Program-made: the position numbers and the translations under genes
NCBI RefSeq assembly: GCF_041434935.1
Contig: NZ_CP107964.1
Span: 4,402,001 to 4,466,000 of the forward strand
From: Kitasatospora sp. NBC_00374
GTDB lineage: Bacteria > Actinomycetota > Actinomycetes > Streptomycetales > Streptomycetaceae
Reading direction: 5' to 3'
Length of the DNA: 64,000 nt
Notes under the pieces: model-generated
Seen by the model: only the letters and a program-made list of their open reading frames with translations
Told to the model about the DNA's origin: nothing
Databases searched by the model: none
Shown: one piece after another, positions 49,958 through 59,309 of the stretch
How positions within the stretch are numbered: the stretch's first letter is position 1
Layout of the letters: each line of letters starts with the position of its first letter

Positions 49958-50863
49958 CTACCCTTCGACCTGTCGGTAGACGATGGTGGTGGACCCCAGA
50001 ACGATTCGGGAGCCGTCGCGGAGCGTAGCGCGCTGGGTGTGCTGTCCGTCCACCACGATGCCGTTGGTCGAGCCGAGGTCGAGCACCATCGCGGGTGTCC
50101 CGGGCCGGATCTCGGCATGCTTGCGGGACACTCCGGGGTCGTCGATCCGCACGTCGGCCTCGGTCGAGCGGCCCAGTACCAGGGCGTTCCCGGTGATCTG
50201 GTGCCGGTTGCCGTTGACCTCGATCCAGCGGCGGGTGTTGGCGCCGCTGTGGCCCGCGCCGGGGAACGGGCGCACGTTGCCGCCGCCCATCGCGGGCGGT
50301 GCCGGAGGCATCGCGGGCGGAGCGGCCGGCGGGGCCGGCGTGCCGTACGGGGCCGGCGTGCCGTACGGGGCCGGCGTGCCGTACGGGGCCGCGCCGGGCT
50401 GCTGCCACGGTGCGCCGGGGGCCGGCGGGGTCGGCGGCCGGCCGTAGCCCTGCGGGCTCTGCGGCGGGGCCGCCTGCTGCTGCGGTTCCTCGGCGGCCAG
50501 GGTGCGGCTGCGCACCCGGTACAGGCCGGTGTCCAGGTCGTCGGCCTTCTCAAGGCTCACCTGGAGCGGGCCCATGAAGCTGTAGCGCTGGGCCTCGGCG
50601 TACTCGCGAACCATGCCGGCCAGCTCCTTGCCGAGCTGTCCGGCGTACGGGCTGAGCCGCTCGTGGTCGTGCGGGCTGAGCTCGACGATGAAGTCGTTGG
50701 GCACGACGGTTCGGTCGCGGTTCCAGATGGTCGCATTGTTGTCGCACTCACGCTGGAGCGCGCCGGCGATCTCCACCGGCTGGACCTCGGACTTGAACAC
50801 CTTGGCGAAGGTGCCGTTCACGAGACCCTCGAGCCGCTGCTCGAACTTCTTCAGGACTCCCAC
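49958..50863 (-). CDS. fhaA: FHA domain protein FhaA (DUF3662 plus FHA)
   Basis: 301 residues from the GTG at 50863 (MGVLKKFEQRLEGLVNGTF), behind GGAAGGGGG; the frame stays open upstream to 51250 but that part is non-coding. DUF3662 spans about 1-120 and binds PknB in mycobacteria. A Pro/Gly/Ala linker with PYGTPA repeats follows. The FHA domain (about 215-295; LVLGRSTEADVRIDDPGVSR, KHAEIRP, DLGSTNGIVVDG) recognises phosphothreonine, including the MviN-type pseudokinase. It is the first gene of the fhaA-fhaB-pstP-SEDS-pbpA-pknB cluster. Confidence 0.96.
   Translation of the reverse strand: MGVLKKFEQRLEGLVNGTFAKVFKSEVQPVEIAGALQRECDNNATIWNRDRTVVPNDFIVELSPHDHERLSPYAGQLGKELAGMVREYAEAQRYSFMGPLQVSLEKADDLDTGLYRVRSRTLAAEEPQQQAAPPQSPQGYGRPPTPPAPGAPWQQPGAAPYGTPAPYGTPAPYGTPAPPAAPPAMPPAPPAMGGGNVRPFPGAGHSGANTRRWIEVNGNRHQITGNALVLGRSTEADVRIDDPGVSRKHAEIRPGTPAMVLDLGSTNGIVVDGQHTQRATLRDGSRIVLGSTTIVYRQVEG
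50335..50388. repeat. 18-bp tandem repeat in fhaA linker
   Basis: Three perfect 18-bp copies (CCGGCGTGCCGTACGGGG) in frame, encoding repeated Pro-Tyr-Gly-Thr-Pro-Ala in the disordered FhaA linker. Confidence 0.9.
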
Positions 50864-51266
50864 GGGGCACCCCCTTCCAGGGCGTTGGTTCGGCCGGGGG
50901 CCGCCGTTGGAGGCGTGCCGCATCGGGCCGATGGCGGTTTTCCGTACTGATCGTATCCACGCCGGGCCCGTCCGTACGGTTCCCCCGGCATGTGGTGCCC
51001 CTGGGTGAGCCCCGGCACACACCTCCATCGGTGGTCCCGGCAAGCGAGGGCTACCCCTTCCGGGGGCTGCCAACCCTTCGACCACCCGTTCGTTGGCGCC
51101 CGTCCGGGCGGCCGCCGGAAAGGGATTTCGGGCTACCCCGCAGGCCGTGCTAATGTTTTCCACGTCGGAAGGGGCGCCCCGAAAGGGAGCCGGGCCGGAA
51201 GACCGGGAAGGACCGAGAGGTCCGGAACGGATCTGAAGATCGGGTAGCATCTACGGCAACACCCAT
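50864..51266. promoter_or_regulatory. fhaA-tRNA-Leu divergent promoter region
   Basis: 403 bp without a gene. A -10-like TAGCAT (51245-51250) lies 16 bp upstream of tRNA-Leu, and a more AT-rich patch (TAATGTTTTCC around 51151) lies further upstream. The fhaA promoter should lie on the minus strand in the same region, but I could not single it out. Confidence 0.4.
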
Positions 51267-51353
51267 GCGCGGGTGGCGGAATAGGCAGACGCGCTGGATT
51301 CAGGTTCCAGTGCCCGAAAGGGCGTGGGGGTTCAACTCCCCCCTCGCGCACCA
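51267..51353 (+). tRNA. tRNA-Leu (CAG anticodon)
   Basis: An 87-nt class II tRNA with encoded CCA. The acceptor GCGCGGG pairs with CTCGCGC (one G-T), the anticodon stem CTGGA/TCCAG encloses TTCAGGT (CAG), and a long variable arm (TGCCCGAAAGGGCGT) and T-arm GTTCAACTC follow. Confidence 0.98.
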
Positions 51354-51355
51354 CT

Positions 51356-51394
51356 GAGGCCGGTCGGATTAACTCCGACCGGCCTCTTTGTTTT
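51356..51394 (+). terminator. tRNA-Leu terminator
   Basis: A perfect 13-bp stem (GAGGCCGGTCGGA, complement 51374-51386), loop TTAAC and a T-rich tail TTTGTTTT: a canonical intrinsic terminator. Confidence 0.92.
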
Positions 51395-51492
51395 GTCCGG
51401 CGGCAGTCTGTCCGGCCACGGTGTTTCTTGGTCACGGTCTTCCCGGTCACGGTCTTCCCGGCGGTGTTCCGTCCGGCCACGGCCGGACGGAA

Positions 51493-52635
51493 CTACTCGG
51501 CGGCGGGGAGTTCGGCGCGGACGGTGAAGCCGCCGTCCGGGGCGGGGTCGGCGGTCAGGGTGCCGCCGAGCAGCTGGGCGCGTTCGCGCAGGCCGACCAG
51601 GCCGTGGCCGCCACCGGGCAGATGGTCGGGCAGGGCGCTGCCGGGGCCGAGCGGGGGAGGTCCGTTGTGCACCTCGACCAGCAGCCGGGCGCCGTGGGAG
51701 TCGAGGCTGACGCTGACCTCGGCACCGGGGGCGTGCTTGCGGATGTTGGTGAGCGCCTCCTGGACCGTGCGGTACGCGGCCCGCTCCACGGCTTCCGGCC
51801 AGGCCCGGGGGCCCGGGGCGAGGGCGGTGGTGACGGGCAGCCCGCTGCCCTCGATCAGGCGCGGCAGGTCGGCCAGCCGGGGCTGCGGGGCGAGCGGCTC
51901 GTCCCGCCGGGCGCTCGCGGCCCGGAGCACGCCGACCATCTGGCGCAGTTCCTCCAGGGTGCGCACGGACAGCTCACGGATGGTCCTGGCGGTCTCCTTG
52001 GCGACCGGGTCGGCGGTGGAGACCTGGAGCGCACCGGCCTGAATGGAGATCAGGCTGACCTGGTGCGAGACCACGTCGTGCATCTCACGGGCCAGCCGGG
52101 CGCGCTCCGAGCCGAGCACCCGCTCGGCCAGCAGCCGGCTCTCCCGCTGCTGGCCCTCGGTCAACTGGACGATGCGTTCGGCGAGTTCACGCCTGGTGCG
52201 GGCGAGCAGCCCGAGTGCGGCGGGCCCGGCGGCGAGCATGGCGCTCTCGATGGCGTTCAGCGCGGTGTCCCGGCCCAGCTCGAACATCTCGTCGACGATG
52301 GGCCAGTGGAAGTACTCGACCAGGGCGAACAGGGTGGCCCAGAAGGCGGTGACCCGCACGTTCGCGCGGTGTGCGGCGACCGAGTAGAGCGCCGTCATCG
52401 GGGCGATCCAGATGTACTCGAAGTAGGCGCCGGGGAGGGTGAGCATCAGCGTCAGCACCGGGAAGCGCAGGCGCAGCAGCAGGGCGAGCACGGCGATCGC
52501 CGAGAGCACCACCTCCCACCAGGTGCTGCCCTTGCCGACCAGGACCGCGTCGACGGCGGCCGGCACCATCGGTACCAGCAGGGCGGCCCGTCGGCCGGTG
52601 GCCCAGGCGGGCAGGGATCTGCCTGCGGCGGCCAT
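51493..52635 (-). CDS. Two-component sensor histidine kinase (NarL-partner type)
   Basis: A 380-residue membrane kinase. Its N-terminal part has four to five transmembrane helices (about 12-150). A HisKA_3 dimerisation domain has the phosphorylatable His in LAREMHDVVSHQVSLI (near 186). The HATPase domain follows (VQEALTNIRKHAPGAEVSV, GGHGLVGLRERAQLLGG). Its start overlaps the stop of the response regulator by one base, so the two are co-translated. No obvious extracellular sensor domain is present; the trigger may be membrane or envelope stress given the adjacent MprF-like gene. Confidence 0.95.
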   Translation of the reverse strand: MAAAGRSLPAWATGRRAALLVPMVPAAVDAVLVGKGSTWWEVVLSAIAVLALLLRLRFPVLTLMLTLPGAYFEYIWIAPMTALYSVAAHRANVRVTAFWATLFALVEYFHWPIVDEMFELGRDTALNAIESAMLAAGPAALGLLARTRRELAERIVQLTEGQQRESRLLAERVLGSERARLAREMHDVVSHQVSLISIQAGALQVSTADPVAKETARTIRELSVRTLEELRQMVGVLRAASARRDEPLAPQPRLADLPRLIEGSGLPVTTALAPGPRAWPEAVERAAYRTVQEALTNIRKHAPGAEVSVSLDSHGARLLVEVHNGPPPLGPGSALPDHLPGGGHGLVGLRERAQLLGGTLTADPAPDGGFTVRAELPAAE

Positions 52636-53303
52636 CAGCCGGGCTGCCCGGGCGCGCGGACCAGCCCGGCCCGGTGGGCGATCACGGCGGCCTGGACGCG
52701 GTTGGCCGCGCCGAGCTTGCCGAGGATGGCGCTGATGTGGTCCTTGACGGTGCCGGTGCCGAGGAACAACCGGTCGGCGATCTCGGCGTTGGACAGGCCC
52801 TCGCCGAGCAGGGCGAGGACGTCGAGCTCGCGGCCGGTGAGCTGACGGGCGAGGCCGGCCGCCTCGGTGTCGGGGGCGCCGCCCTCCACGTAGCCGTTGA
52901 TCACGCTCTGGGTGACGGTGGGGGAGAGCACGCTGCCGCCGGCGGCCAGCACCCGGACGGCGTGCACCAGCTGGTCGGGGGCGGTGTCCTTGAGCAGGAA
53001 GCCGGCCGCCCCGGTCCGCAGCGCGGTGCCGATGTACTCGTCGGTGTCGAAGGTGGTGAGCATGGCGACGGCCGGCGGGTCGGGCAGGGCGCGCAGTCGG
53101 CGCAGCACGGTGATCCCGTCCAGGTCGGGCATCCGGATGTCGAGCAGCACGACCTGCGGGGCGAGCGCGGTGACCTGCTCCTCGGCCTGGCCGCCCGAGC
53201 AGCTGCCGACCACCTCCAAGTCCGGGGCCGAGCCGACGATCAGGCCGAGACCGGAGCGGACCAGCACCTCGTCGTCCACGATCAGGACGCGGATGGTCGA
53301 CAT
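52635..53303 (-). CDS. Two-component response regulator (NarL/LuxR type)
   Basis: 222 residues from the ATG at 53303 (MSTIRVLIVDDEVLVRSGLG), behind GAAGAGGAGCG. Receiver domain: acidic pocket DDE and phospho-acceptor Asp in VVLLDIRMPDLDGI; conserved Lys in GAAGFLLKDTAPDQL. The C-terminal LuxR-type helix-turn-helix (LTGRELDVLALLGEGLSNAE, VKDHISAILGKLG) binds DNA. It is the cognate partner of the overlapping histidine kinase. Confidence 0.96.
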   Translation of the reverse strand: MSTIRVLIVDDEVLVRSGLGLIVGSAPDLEVVGSCSGGQAEEQVTALAPQVVLLDIRMPDLDGITVLRRLRALPDPPAVAMLTTFDTDEYIGTALRTGAAGFLLKDTAPDQLVHAVRVLAAGGSVLSPTVTQSVINGYVEGGAPDTEAAGLARQLTGRELDVLALLGEGLSNAEIADRLFLGTGTVKDHISAILGKLGAANRVQAAVIAHRAGLVRAPGQPG

Positions 53304-53598
53304 GGTCGCTCCTCTTCTCGGTGGGCTGCTGCGTCGCAGGCTGCTTCGAGGGTATTCGAGCGTAGGCGCAGGCCGTGGCCGGTGGCCCGGCAGGCGGTCG
53401 GATGGTACCCCCGCCGATCGGCGGGGGTCGGAATCCGCTACCGGATTCACGTAATTCTCATCCGGGGTGGGCCACGATGGTAAGCGATGGGCCCCTGTCG
53501 CGGGCCGATGGGCGCCCCGGCCGAATCGGGCCCGGGTTGAGCCCCCTGCGGGTGTCGTGCGGATGCGTGCCCCTGTCCGATCGCTTGGAATTGGAGCT

Positions 53599-55407
53599 GT
53601 GTCCACTGTGAAGACGGCCCCGTCCGCCGGCTCTGCCGCACAGATCGCCGACCCCGGGCCGATGGCACCGTGGCGCGGCCGCGGCGCCGCGGCGACGGTC
53701 TGGTACCTGCGACTGATGGCCCTGCTCAACCTGGTGGCGGTGCTCGCGGTGCCGTTCCGCGAGCAGGTGCGCACCCACAACGAGGGCGAGTACTTCACGC
53801 CCTATCTGGTGACGGCGGGTCTGAGCACGGTGGTGCTCTCGATGTTCCTGGCGGTGGCGATGCGGCGGCGCAAGCGGGCCGCCTGGATCTTCAACACCGC
53901 GCTGGCCGGGCTGTTCTTCGTGGCGTACCTGGTGCTGATGCTGGTCCCCGGCGGGCACTTCGCCGACCACCCGCTGAACTACTTCTCCACGGTGACCACC
54001 GGTCTGTTCGTGGTGGCCCTGCTGCTCGGCCGGCGGGAATTCACCTCCAAGGGCGACCGCTCGAATCCGAAGACGGCGGTGGCGACCTTCCTCGCCGGCC
54101 TGCTGTTCGGCGGCGGCGTCGGTTCGGTGCTGGTGGCGGCCACCAACACGATTCCGGGCGCCGACTTCGGCGACCGTTTCGTCTACTCGATCGCCCGGAT
54201 GGTCACCGTCACCCCGTCCGAGCACGTGGCCGGTGTGATCTCCGTGCCGACCTGGGTGAACGCCTTCATCAACGCGATGAGCGCGGTGCTCTTCCTGCTG
54301 GTGCTGTACGTGGCGTTCCGCAGCCCGCGCGGCCAGGAGCTGCTGAGCGCCGAGGACGAGGCCCGGCTGCGGGGCCTGTTGGACCGTCAGGGCGAGCGGG
54401 ACTCGCTGGGGTACTTCGCGCTGCGCCGGGACAAGGCGGTGGTGTTCTCGCCGAGCGGCAAGGCGGCGGTCGCCTACCGGGTGCTGGGCGGGGTCTCGCT
54501 GGCCTCGGGCGATCCGATCGGCGACCCGGAGGCCTGGCCGGGGGCGATCGAGGCCTGGCTGGGGGAGGCCCGGGAGCACGCCTGGGTGCCGGCGGTGATG
54601 GGTGCCTCCGAGGAGGCCGGGGTGATCTACGCCCGGCACGGGCTGGACGCGCTGGAGCTGGGCGACGAGGCGATCGTCGAGTTGGACGAGTTTTCGCTGG
54701 ACGGCCGCGCGATGCGGGTGGTCCGGCAGGCGTACAACCGGGTGAAGCGGGCCGGGTACACCGTCCGGATCCGGCGGCACGAGGACATTCCCGAGGCGGA
54801 GATGGCCTCGCTGGTGGAGCGGGCCGACCACTGGCGCGACGGTGCCACCGAGCGGGGCTTCTCGATGGCGCTGGGCCGCCTCGGCGACCCGGACGACGGG
54901 CGCTGCGTGATGCTGGAGTGCCATGACGGCGACGGTGAGCTGCGGGCGCTGCTGAGCTTCGTGCCGTGGGGGCGCGACGGTCTCTCCCTGGATCTGATGC
55001 GCCGCGACCGGGACAGCGAGAACGGCCTGATGGAATTCATGGTGATCGAGCTGCTGCAACGGGCCGCGGAGGTCGGGCTGGCCCGGGTGTCGTTGAACTT
55101 CGCGATGTTCCGGTCGGTATTCGAGCGGGGCTCGAAGCTCGGTGCCGGCCCGGTTCTGCGGTTGTGGCGTTCGGTGCTGGGATTCTTCTCCCGCTGGTGG
55201 CAGATCGAGTCCCTCTATCGGGCCAATGCGAAGTATCGCCCGATCTGGGAGCCCCGCTATCTGCTGTTCGAGAAGAGCAGTGAGATCCCGCGTATCGGAA
55301 TCGCGAGTGCGCGGGCCGAGGGCTTCATCACCGTTCCGAGCCTCCCCGCGCTGTTCCGTCGTCGGCATGTCGGGGCGGCGGCCGCGGCCGCAGCTCCGAA
55401 GGCGTAG
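53599..55407 (+). CDS. MprF-like aminoacyl-phosphatidylglycerol synthase (DUF2156)
   Basis: About 602 residues from the GTG at 53599; a start at 53563 or 53608 is also possible because no strong ribosome-binding site decides. The N-terminal part has about five to six membrane helices (LRLMALLNLVAVLAVPFREQ, AWIFNTALAGLFFVAYLVLM). The C-terminal DUF2156 domain contains FALRRDKAVVFSP, VLGGVSLASGDPIGDPE and SLNFAMFRSVFERG and transfers an amino acid (often Lys) from aminoacyl-tRNA to phosphatidylglycerol. This lowers membrane negative charge and sensitivity to cationic peptides. The protein is shorter than full MprF and lacks its long flippase region. It is divergent from the two-component system. 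Confidence 0.88.
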   Translation: MSTVKTAPSAGSAAQIADPGPMAPWRGRGAAATVWYLRLMALLNLVAVLAVPFREQVRTHNEGEYFTPYLVTAGLSTVVLSMFLAVAMRRRKRAAWIFNTALAGLFFVAYLVLMLVPGGHFADHPLNYFSTVTTGLFVVALLLGRREFTSKGDRSNPKTAVATFLAGLLFGGGVGSVLVAATNTIPGADFGDRFVYSIARMVTVTPSEHVAGVISVPTWVNAFINAMSAVLFLLVLYVAFRSPRGQELLSAEDEARLRGLLDRQGERDSLGYFALRRDKAVVFSPSGKAAVAYRVLGGVSLASGDPIGDPEAWPGAIEAWLGEAREHAWVPAVMGASEEAGVIYARHGLDALELGDEAIVELDEFSLDGRAMRVVRQAYNRVKRAGYTVRIRRHEDIPEAEMASLVERADHWRDGATERGFSMALGRLGDPDDGRCVMLECHDGDGELRALLSFVPWGRDGLSLDLMRRDRDSENGLMEFMVIELLQRAAEVGLARVSLNFAMFRSVFERGSKLGAGPVLRLWRSVLGFFSRWWQIESLYRANAKYRPIWEPRYLLFEKSSEIPRIGIASARAEGFITVPSLPALFRRRHVGAAAAAAAPKA

Positions 55408-55676
55408 TCGGCGGAACGGCACGGGGTCGGGTGATCCCTCCGCCGGGGGGCGGAGGGAATCCCGAGGGTGGAGACGGCGGGGCCGATCGGGGGGTCCGTC
55501 GGGGGCGAATGGGGGAGCGTGTCCGACCTGAGGATGACAGCGGTTCGCCACTTGTGGTGATGCCTTCGGTTTAGCCGCTGCTTACCGTAGATGTAGTGCT
55601 CGAACCAAGACTTGGTTCGGGCGGTGCAGCCTCAGTGTCGGGGTTTTCTGGAACGCGAACGGGGAGCGGGTCGGCT

Positions 55677-56456
55677 GTGAGGGAATTTACCCACGCGGGG
55701 GGCGTGCGAAAGGGGCTTCCGGCGATTGTCGGGCGGGCCGCTGTCGCCGAATGGGGAGTCCTGTTCGCGGTGGTCAGGGCACATGTGCGGCGCAGGCGGT
55801 TCCTCTCGGTTCCGCTGGCCACCGTGGCGACCCTGTTGATCCTGCTCTTCAGCGTGGTGCAGCACCTGCCCGGCGGGGCGAAGTTCGTCTCCGGGATCGG
55901 CGTGGTCAAGGCCTCGCTGCCGCTGGACGTGTCGCTGCTGCGCACGCCGCTCTCGCTGTACGTGCCGGCGCTGGACCTGCCGGTCTGGGGGGCGCTGGCG
56001 CAGGTGTTCGTGGTGTTCGGGCTGGCCGAGATCGTGCTGGGGCGCCGGCTGACGCTGGTGGTCGCCTATGTCTGCACCCTGGCCGGGACGCTGTTCGCTC
56101 GGGTCGGGGTGGCGATCGGCCCGGACCACCTGTTCGGCTTCCCGCAGTGGGTGGCGCACGTCCGCGACACCGGGCCCTCGGCCGCGGTGGTGGCGCTGTC
56201 GGTCTGCATCGCGTTCCGCACCCGGGCCTGGTGGACGGGCGGCACCGTGGCGATGGTGATGGTGGTGGAGGCGGTCCTGCTGCCCAACCTGGCCGGGCTG
56301 GAGCATGTGGTGGCGCTGCTGACGGCCGCTCTGATCGCCGCGGCGCTGGAGGTCTTCGGGGACTTCTGGCCGCGGGTGCTGGCCGGGGTGGGCGCCGCCG
56401 CCTCGGTCGCCACCGAGGCGGCCCGGCGTACCCCGGCGGGCGCGCTCGGCCGGTAG
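55677..56456 (+). CDS. Rhomboid-like integral membrane protein
   Basis: 259 residues from the GTG at 55677, behind GGGGAGCGG. About six to seven transmembrane helices are seen, following a basic start (RAHVRRRRFLSVPLATVATL). The helix-4 equivalent reads DTGPSAAVVALSVCIAF, giving GPSA rather than the GxSG motif, and a His occurs in LEHVVALLTAALI as in helix 6. This resembles an actinobacterial rhomboid-like family; whether it is an active protease is unclear. It lies downstream of the MprF-like gene. Confidence 0.8.
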   Translation: MREFTHAGGVRKGLPAIVGRAAVAEWGVLFAVVRAHVRRRRFLSVPLATVATLLILLFSVVQHLPGGAKFVSGIGVVKASLPLDVSLLRTPLSLYVPALDLPVWGALAQVFVVFGLAEIVLGRRLTLVVAYVCTLAGTLFARVGVAIGPDHLFGFPQWVAHVRDTGPSAAVVALSVCIAFRTRAWWTGGTVAMVMVVEAVLLPNLAGLEHVVALLTAALIAAALEVFGDFWPRVLAGVGAAASVATEAARRTPAGALGR

Positions 56457-56495
56457 GGCCCGGACGGTACCGCGGCCGGTGGGCCCGGCCGCGGT

Positions 56496-59309
56496 TCAGC
56501 TGCGCGGCAGGGCCATCTCGAACCAGACCACCTTGCCGACCGCCTTGCGGGCGGTGCCCCAGCGCTCGGCGAGCTTGCTCACCAGGTTGAGCCCGCGCCC
56601 GTTCTCGTCCATCGACTCGGCGGGCTCCAGCGAGGGCAGGTTGTGGTTGTCGTCGCTGACCTCGACCAGCAGTTTGTCCACCCGGATCAGCTGCAGTTGG
56701 ACGTCGGCGCGGGCCACCCGGACGGCGTTCGTGACCAGCTCGCTGACCAGCAGCTCCACGGTGTCGGTGAGCGCGGTCAACTGCCAGACGGCGAGCTGTT
56801 CGCGGACCAGCCGGCGGGCCCGGCGGACCTCGGTCTGGTCGACCGTCAGCCGCCAGGTGGCGACCTCGGTCGGCGGGACGCCGTCGAACCGGGCGACCAG
56901 CAGGGCGACGTCGTCCTTGCGGTCGTCCGTGTGCAGCCGCTCCAGGACGGTGTCGCAGGCCTCCTCGGGGGACTTCTTCGGGTCGATCAGGTTGCCGCAG
57001 AGCGCGGCCAGCCCCTCCCCTATGTCGCCGCCCCGGACCTCGACCAGCCCGTCGGTGCAGAGCACCAGCATCGAGCCGTCCCGGACGGTGATCTTCTTGG
57101 CCACGAACGGCACCCCGCCGACGCCGATCGGCGCGCCCTCCGGGATCTCCAGCAGCTCGCCGCGCCCGTCCGGGTGCACCAGGACGGGTGGCACATGGCC
57201 GGCACTGGCCAGCTCGCAGGTCCGGTTGATCGGGTCGTAGACCGCGTACAGGCAGGTGGCCAGGTGGTCGTCGCCCAGTTTGTGGGCCAGGTTGTCCAGG
57301 TGGCGCAGCAGCTGGCCGGGCGGCAGGTCGAGGGCGGCGAGGGTCTGCATGGCGGTACGGAAGCGGCCCATCGCGGCGGCCGAGTGCAGGCCGTGGCCCA
57401 TCACGTCGCCGACCACCAGGGCGACCCGGCTGCCGGGCAGCTGGATCGCGTCGAACCAGTCGCCGCCGACCTCGGCCTTCGGGTCGCCCGGCAGGTAGCG
57501 GTGGGCCACCTGGACACCGGGGATCTTCGGCGGGCGGGTCGGGATCATCGATCGCTGCAGGGTGGTGGCGACCTTGGACTCGGCACGGTGCAGCCGGGCG
57601 TTGTCCAGCGAGAGGGCGGCCCGGGCGGCGAGTTCCCTGAGGGTGTCGGCGTCGGCCTTGGTGAAGGGGCCGCGGTCGGCCAGGCGCAGCAGCTTGAGGA
57701 TGCCGAGGACGGTGCCGCGGGCGGACAGCGGCAGCACCAGCATGGAGCGGTCGACCACCAGCGGGACCAGCTCGGGCCCGCCGAGCGAGGCCGCGTACTC
57801 GACCGCGACGTCCGGTGTGATCACCGGGACCAGTACCGGCTTGTTCTCCTGCAGGGCGAGGCCCGGCGGGGTCGAGCGGGGCATGGCCAGCAGGCGGCCC
57901 TCGTCCAGGACGTGGTTCCAGTTCCCGGAGCCGGCGTTGAACACCCGGGCCACCCGGCGCAGCATGGTGGAGTCGTCCGGCCGGTCGCGGGGCAGCTCGG
58001 AGTCGGAGATCAGTCCGTCCAGGAGGTCGACACAGGCGAAGTCGGCGACCCGGGGGACCAGGACGTCGCACAGCTCCCGGGCGGTGGTGTCCAGGTCGAG
58101 GGTGGTGCCGACCCGGCCGCCGACCTCGCTCAGCAGGGCCAGCTGGTCGCCGTCCGGGGTGCCCCGGACCACCTCGACGCCGTCCACCGGCTCGGCGGGC
58201 GTGGGTGGCCGACCGGGGAGCTCGGCGTCGCGGACGGGCAGGCGGCCGTTGACTGCGGGCTCGATGGTGGGGCCTCCCGGATCGGTGTCGTCGCCGGTGC
58301 CGACCGCGTCGCGCTGGCCGGGGATGGTGCTGCCGAGGGCCCGACCGCCGTCGTCGCCCGTGGCGTCCTGCAGTCCGAGGATCCGGCGGCCGTTCGGTCC
58401 GGGGGCGGTGGTGCCGTCGGGGGCGCCGTCCCCGGTCGGCCCGGCGGGCTCGGCGGCGGTGGCGCGTCCGACGCCGGGCCGGTCCGGTTCGGGCGGCCGG
58501 CGGGTGGCTCTGGGCTGGGCGGCTCGCTGCTGCGGGGTGGGGTAGCGGCGGCCGATCCCGGCGGCGAGCCGGGCGGTGCCGGTGACCGAGGCCTGGTACG
58601 GCATGACCGGGAGCAGGGTGGCCGAGTCGACCCACAGGGCGGGCAGTCCGGCCGTGACCAGCTGGGCGAGCAGCCGCTGCCGGCGCTCGGCGGATCCCTT
58701 GGGCAGCAGTGACTCCAGCGCGGCCGCGCCCTGCGCGGCGCCGGGGGCGAACGCGGCCGCCACCCGCAGCGGGCGCCCGGGGGCGGTGGGTGCGGCCGCG
58801 TACGGCAGCAGCCGCTCGCCGAGGGCGATCCGCAGCCCGGTGGTGCGCAGCGGGCGGGCGTCGGTGGCGAGTACCAGCAGGCCGCGGCCGCCCGGTTCGA
58901 TCAGCGGGTAGGCCCACCAGAGGATGTCCCGCAGCCGGTCCTCGCGGTCGCTGACCGCCATCGCGCCGGCCCACGGGGTGTCCAGCTGGGTCAGGTCGTC
59001 GAGGGTGGCGAAGGCGTCGCAGCGGCGCCCGGTGGCGGAGGGGTGCGGGCCGGCCGTCTCCGGCCGGGGCTCGACGGCGGGCAGCAGCCCGATCGCGTTG
59101 CGCCCGCAGGCGACCTCGGCCCGGTGTCCGAACAGTTCCTCGGCCGCGCGGTCCCACTGGGCGATCCGGCCGTCCGGGTCGACCAGCACCGAGGCGACCC
59201 GCAGCAGCGCCACGACCCCCGCGGGGTGGGCGCCGGTGGCGGCCGGGCCGCCGGAGGGCAGCGGCGGCTCGGCTCCTGGATTCGGTGTGGAGTTGGGCTC
59301 GTCCACCAT
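56496..59309 (-). CDS. SpoIIE-type PP2C phosphatase with PAS, GAF and ATPase domains
   Basis: A 937-residue regulator. A PAS-like domain spans about 30-100 (ASVLVDPDGRIAQWDRAAEE), followed by a low-complexity region. A GAF domain spans about 385-540 (VGTTLDLDTTARELCDVLVP). The SpoIIE/PP2C domain spans about 560-770 (AEVGGDWFDAIQLP, VVGDVMGHGLHSAAAMG, LVLCTDGLVEVRGGD). A C-terminal HATPase_c anti-sigma-like domain spans about 795-935 (LLVSELVTNAVRVAR, GRGLNLVSKLAERWG). Such RsbU/RsbW hybrids dephosphorylate STAS anti-anti-sigma factors and may bind sigma factors. No partner is encoded nearby. The GAF or PAS ligand is unknown. Confidence 0.93.
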   Translation of the reverse strand: MVDEPNSTPNPGAEPPLPSGGPAATGAHPAGVVALLRVASVLVDPDGRIAQWDRAAEELFGHRAEVACGRNAIGLLPAVEPRPETAGPHPSATGRRCDAFATLDDLTQLDTPWAGAMAVSDREDRLRDILWWAYPLIEPGGRGLLVLATDARPLRTTGLRIALGERLLPYAAAPTAPGRPLRVAAAFAPGAAQGAAALESLLPKGSAERRQRLLAQLVTAGLPALWVDSATLLPVMPYQASVTGTARLAAGIGRRYPTPQQRAAQPRATRRPPEPDRPGVGRATAAEPAGPTGDGAPDGTTAPGPNGRRILGLQDATGDDGGRALGSTIPGQRDAVGTGDDTDPGGPTIEPAVNGRLPVRDAELPGRPPTPAEPVDGVEVVRGTPDGDQLALLSEVGGRVGTTLDLDTTARELCDVLVPRVADFACVDLLDGLISDSELPRDRPDDSTMLRRVARVFNAGSGNWNHVLDEGRLLAMPRSTPPGLALQENKPVLVPVITPDVAVEYAASLGGPELVPLVVDRSMLVLPLSARGTVLGILKLLRLADRGPFTKADADTLRELAARAALSLDNARLHRAESKVATTLQRSMIPTRPPKIPGVQVAHRYLPGDPKAEVGGDWFDAIQLPGSRVALVVGDVMGHGLHSAAAMGRFRTAMQTLAALDLPPGQLLRHLDNLAHKLGDDHLATCLYAVYDPINRTCELASAGHVPPVLVHPDGRGELLEIPEGAPIGVGGVPFVAKKITVRDGSMLVLCTDGLVEVRGGDIGEGLAALCGNLIDPKKSPEEACDTVLERLHTDDRKDDVALLVARFDGVPPTEVATWRLTVDQTEVRRARRLVREQLAVWQLTALTDTVELLVSELVTNAVRVARADVQLQLIRVDKLLVEVSDDNHNLPSLEPAESMDENGRGLNLVSKLAERWGTARKAVGKVVWFEMALPRS

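Noticed and set aside
50335-50388. CRISPR-like repeat
   Set aside because: Three contiguous 18-bp copies without spacers, in frame in fhaA; a coding tandem repeat.
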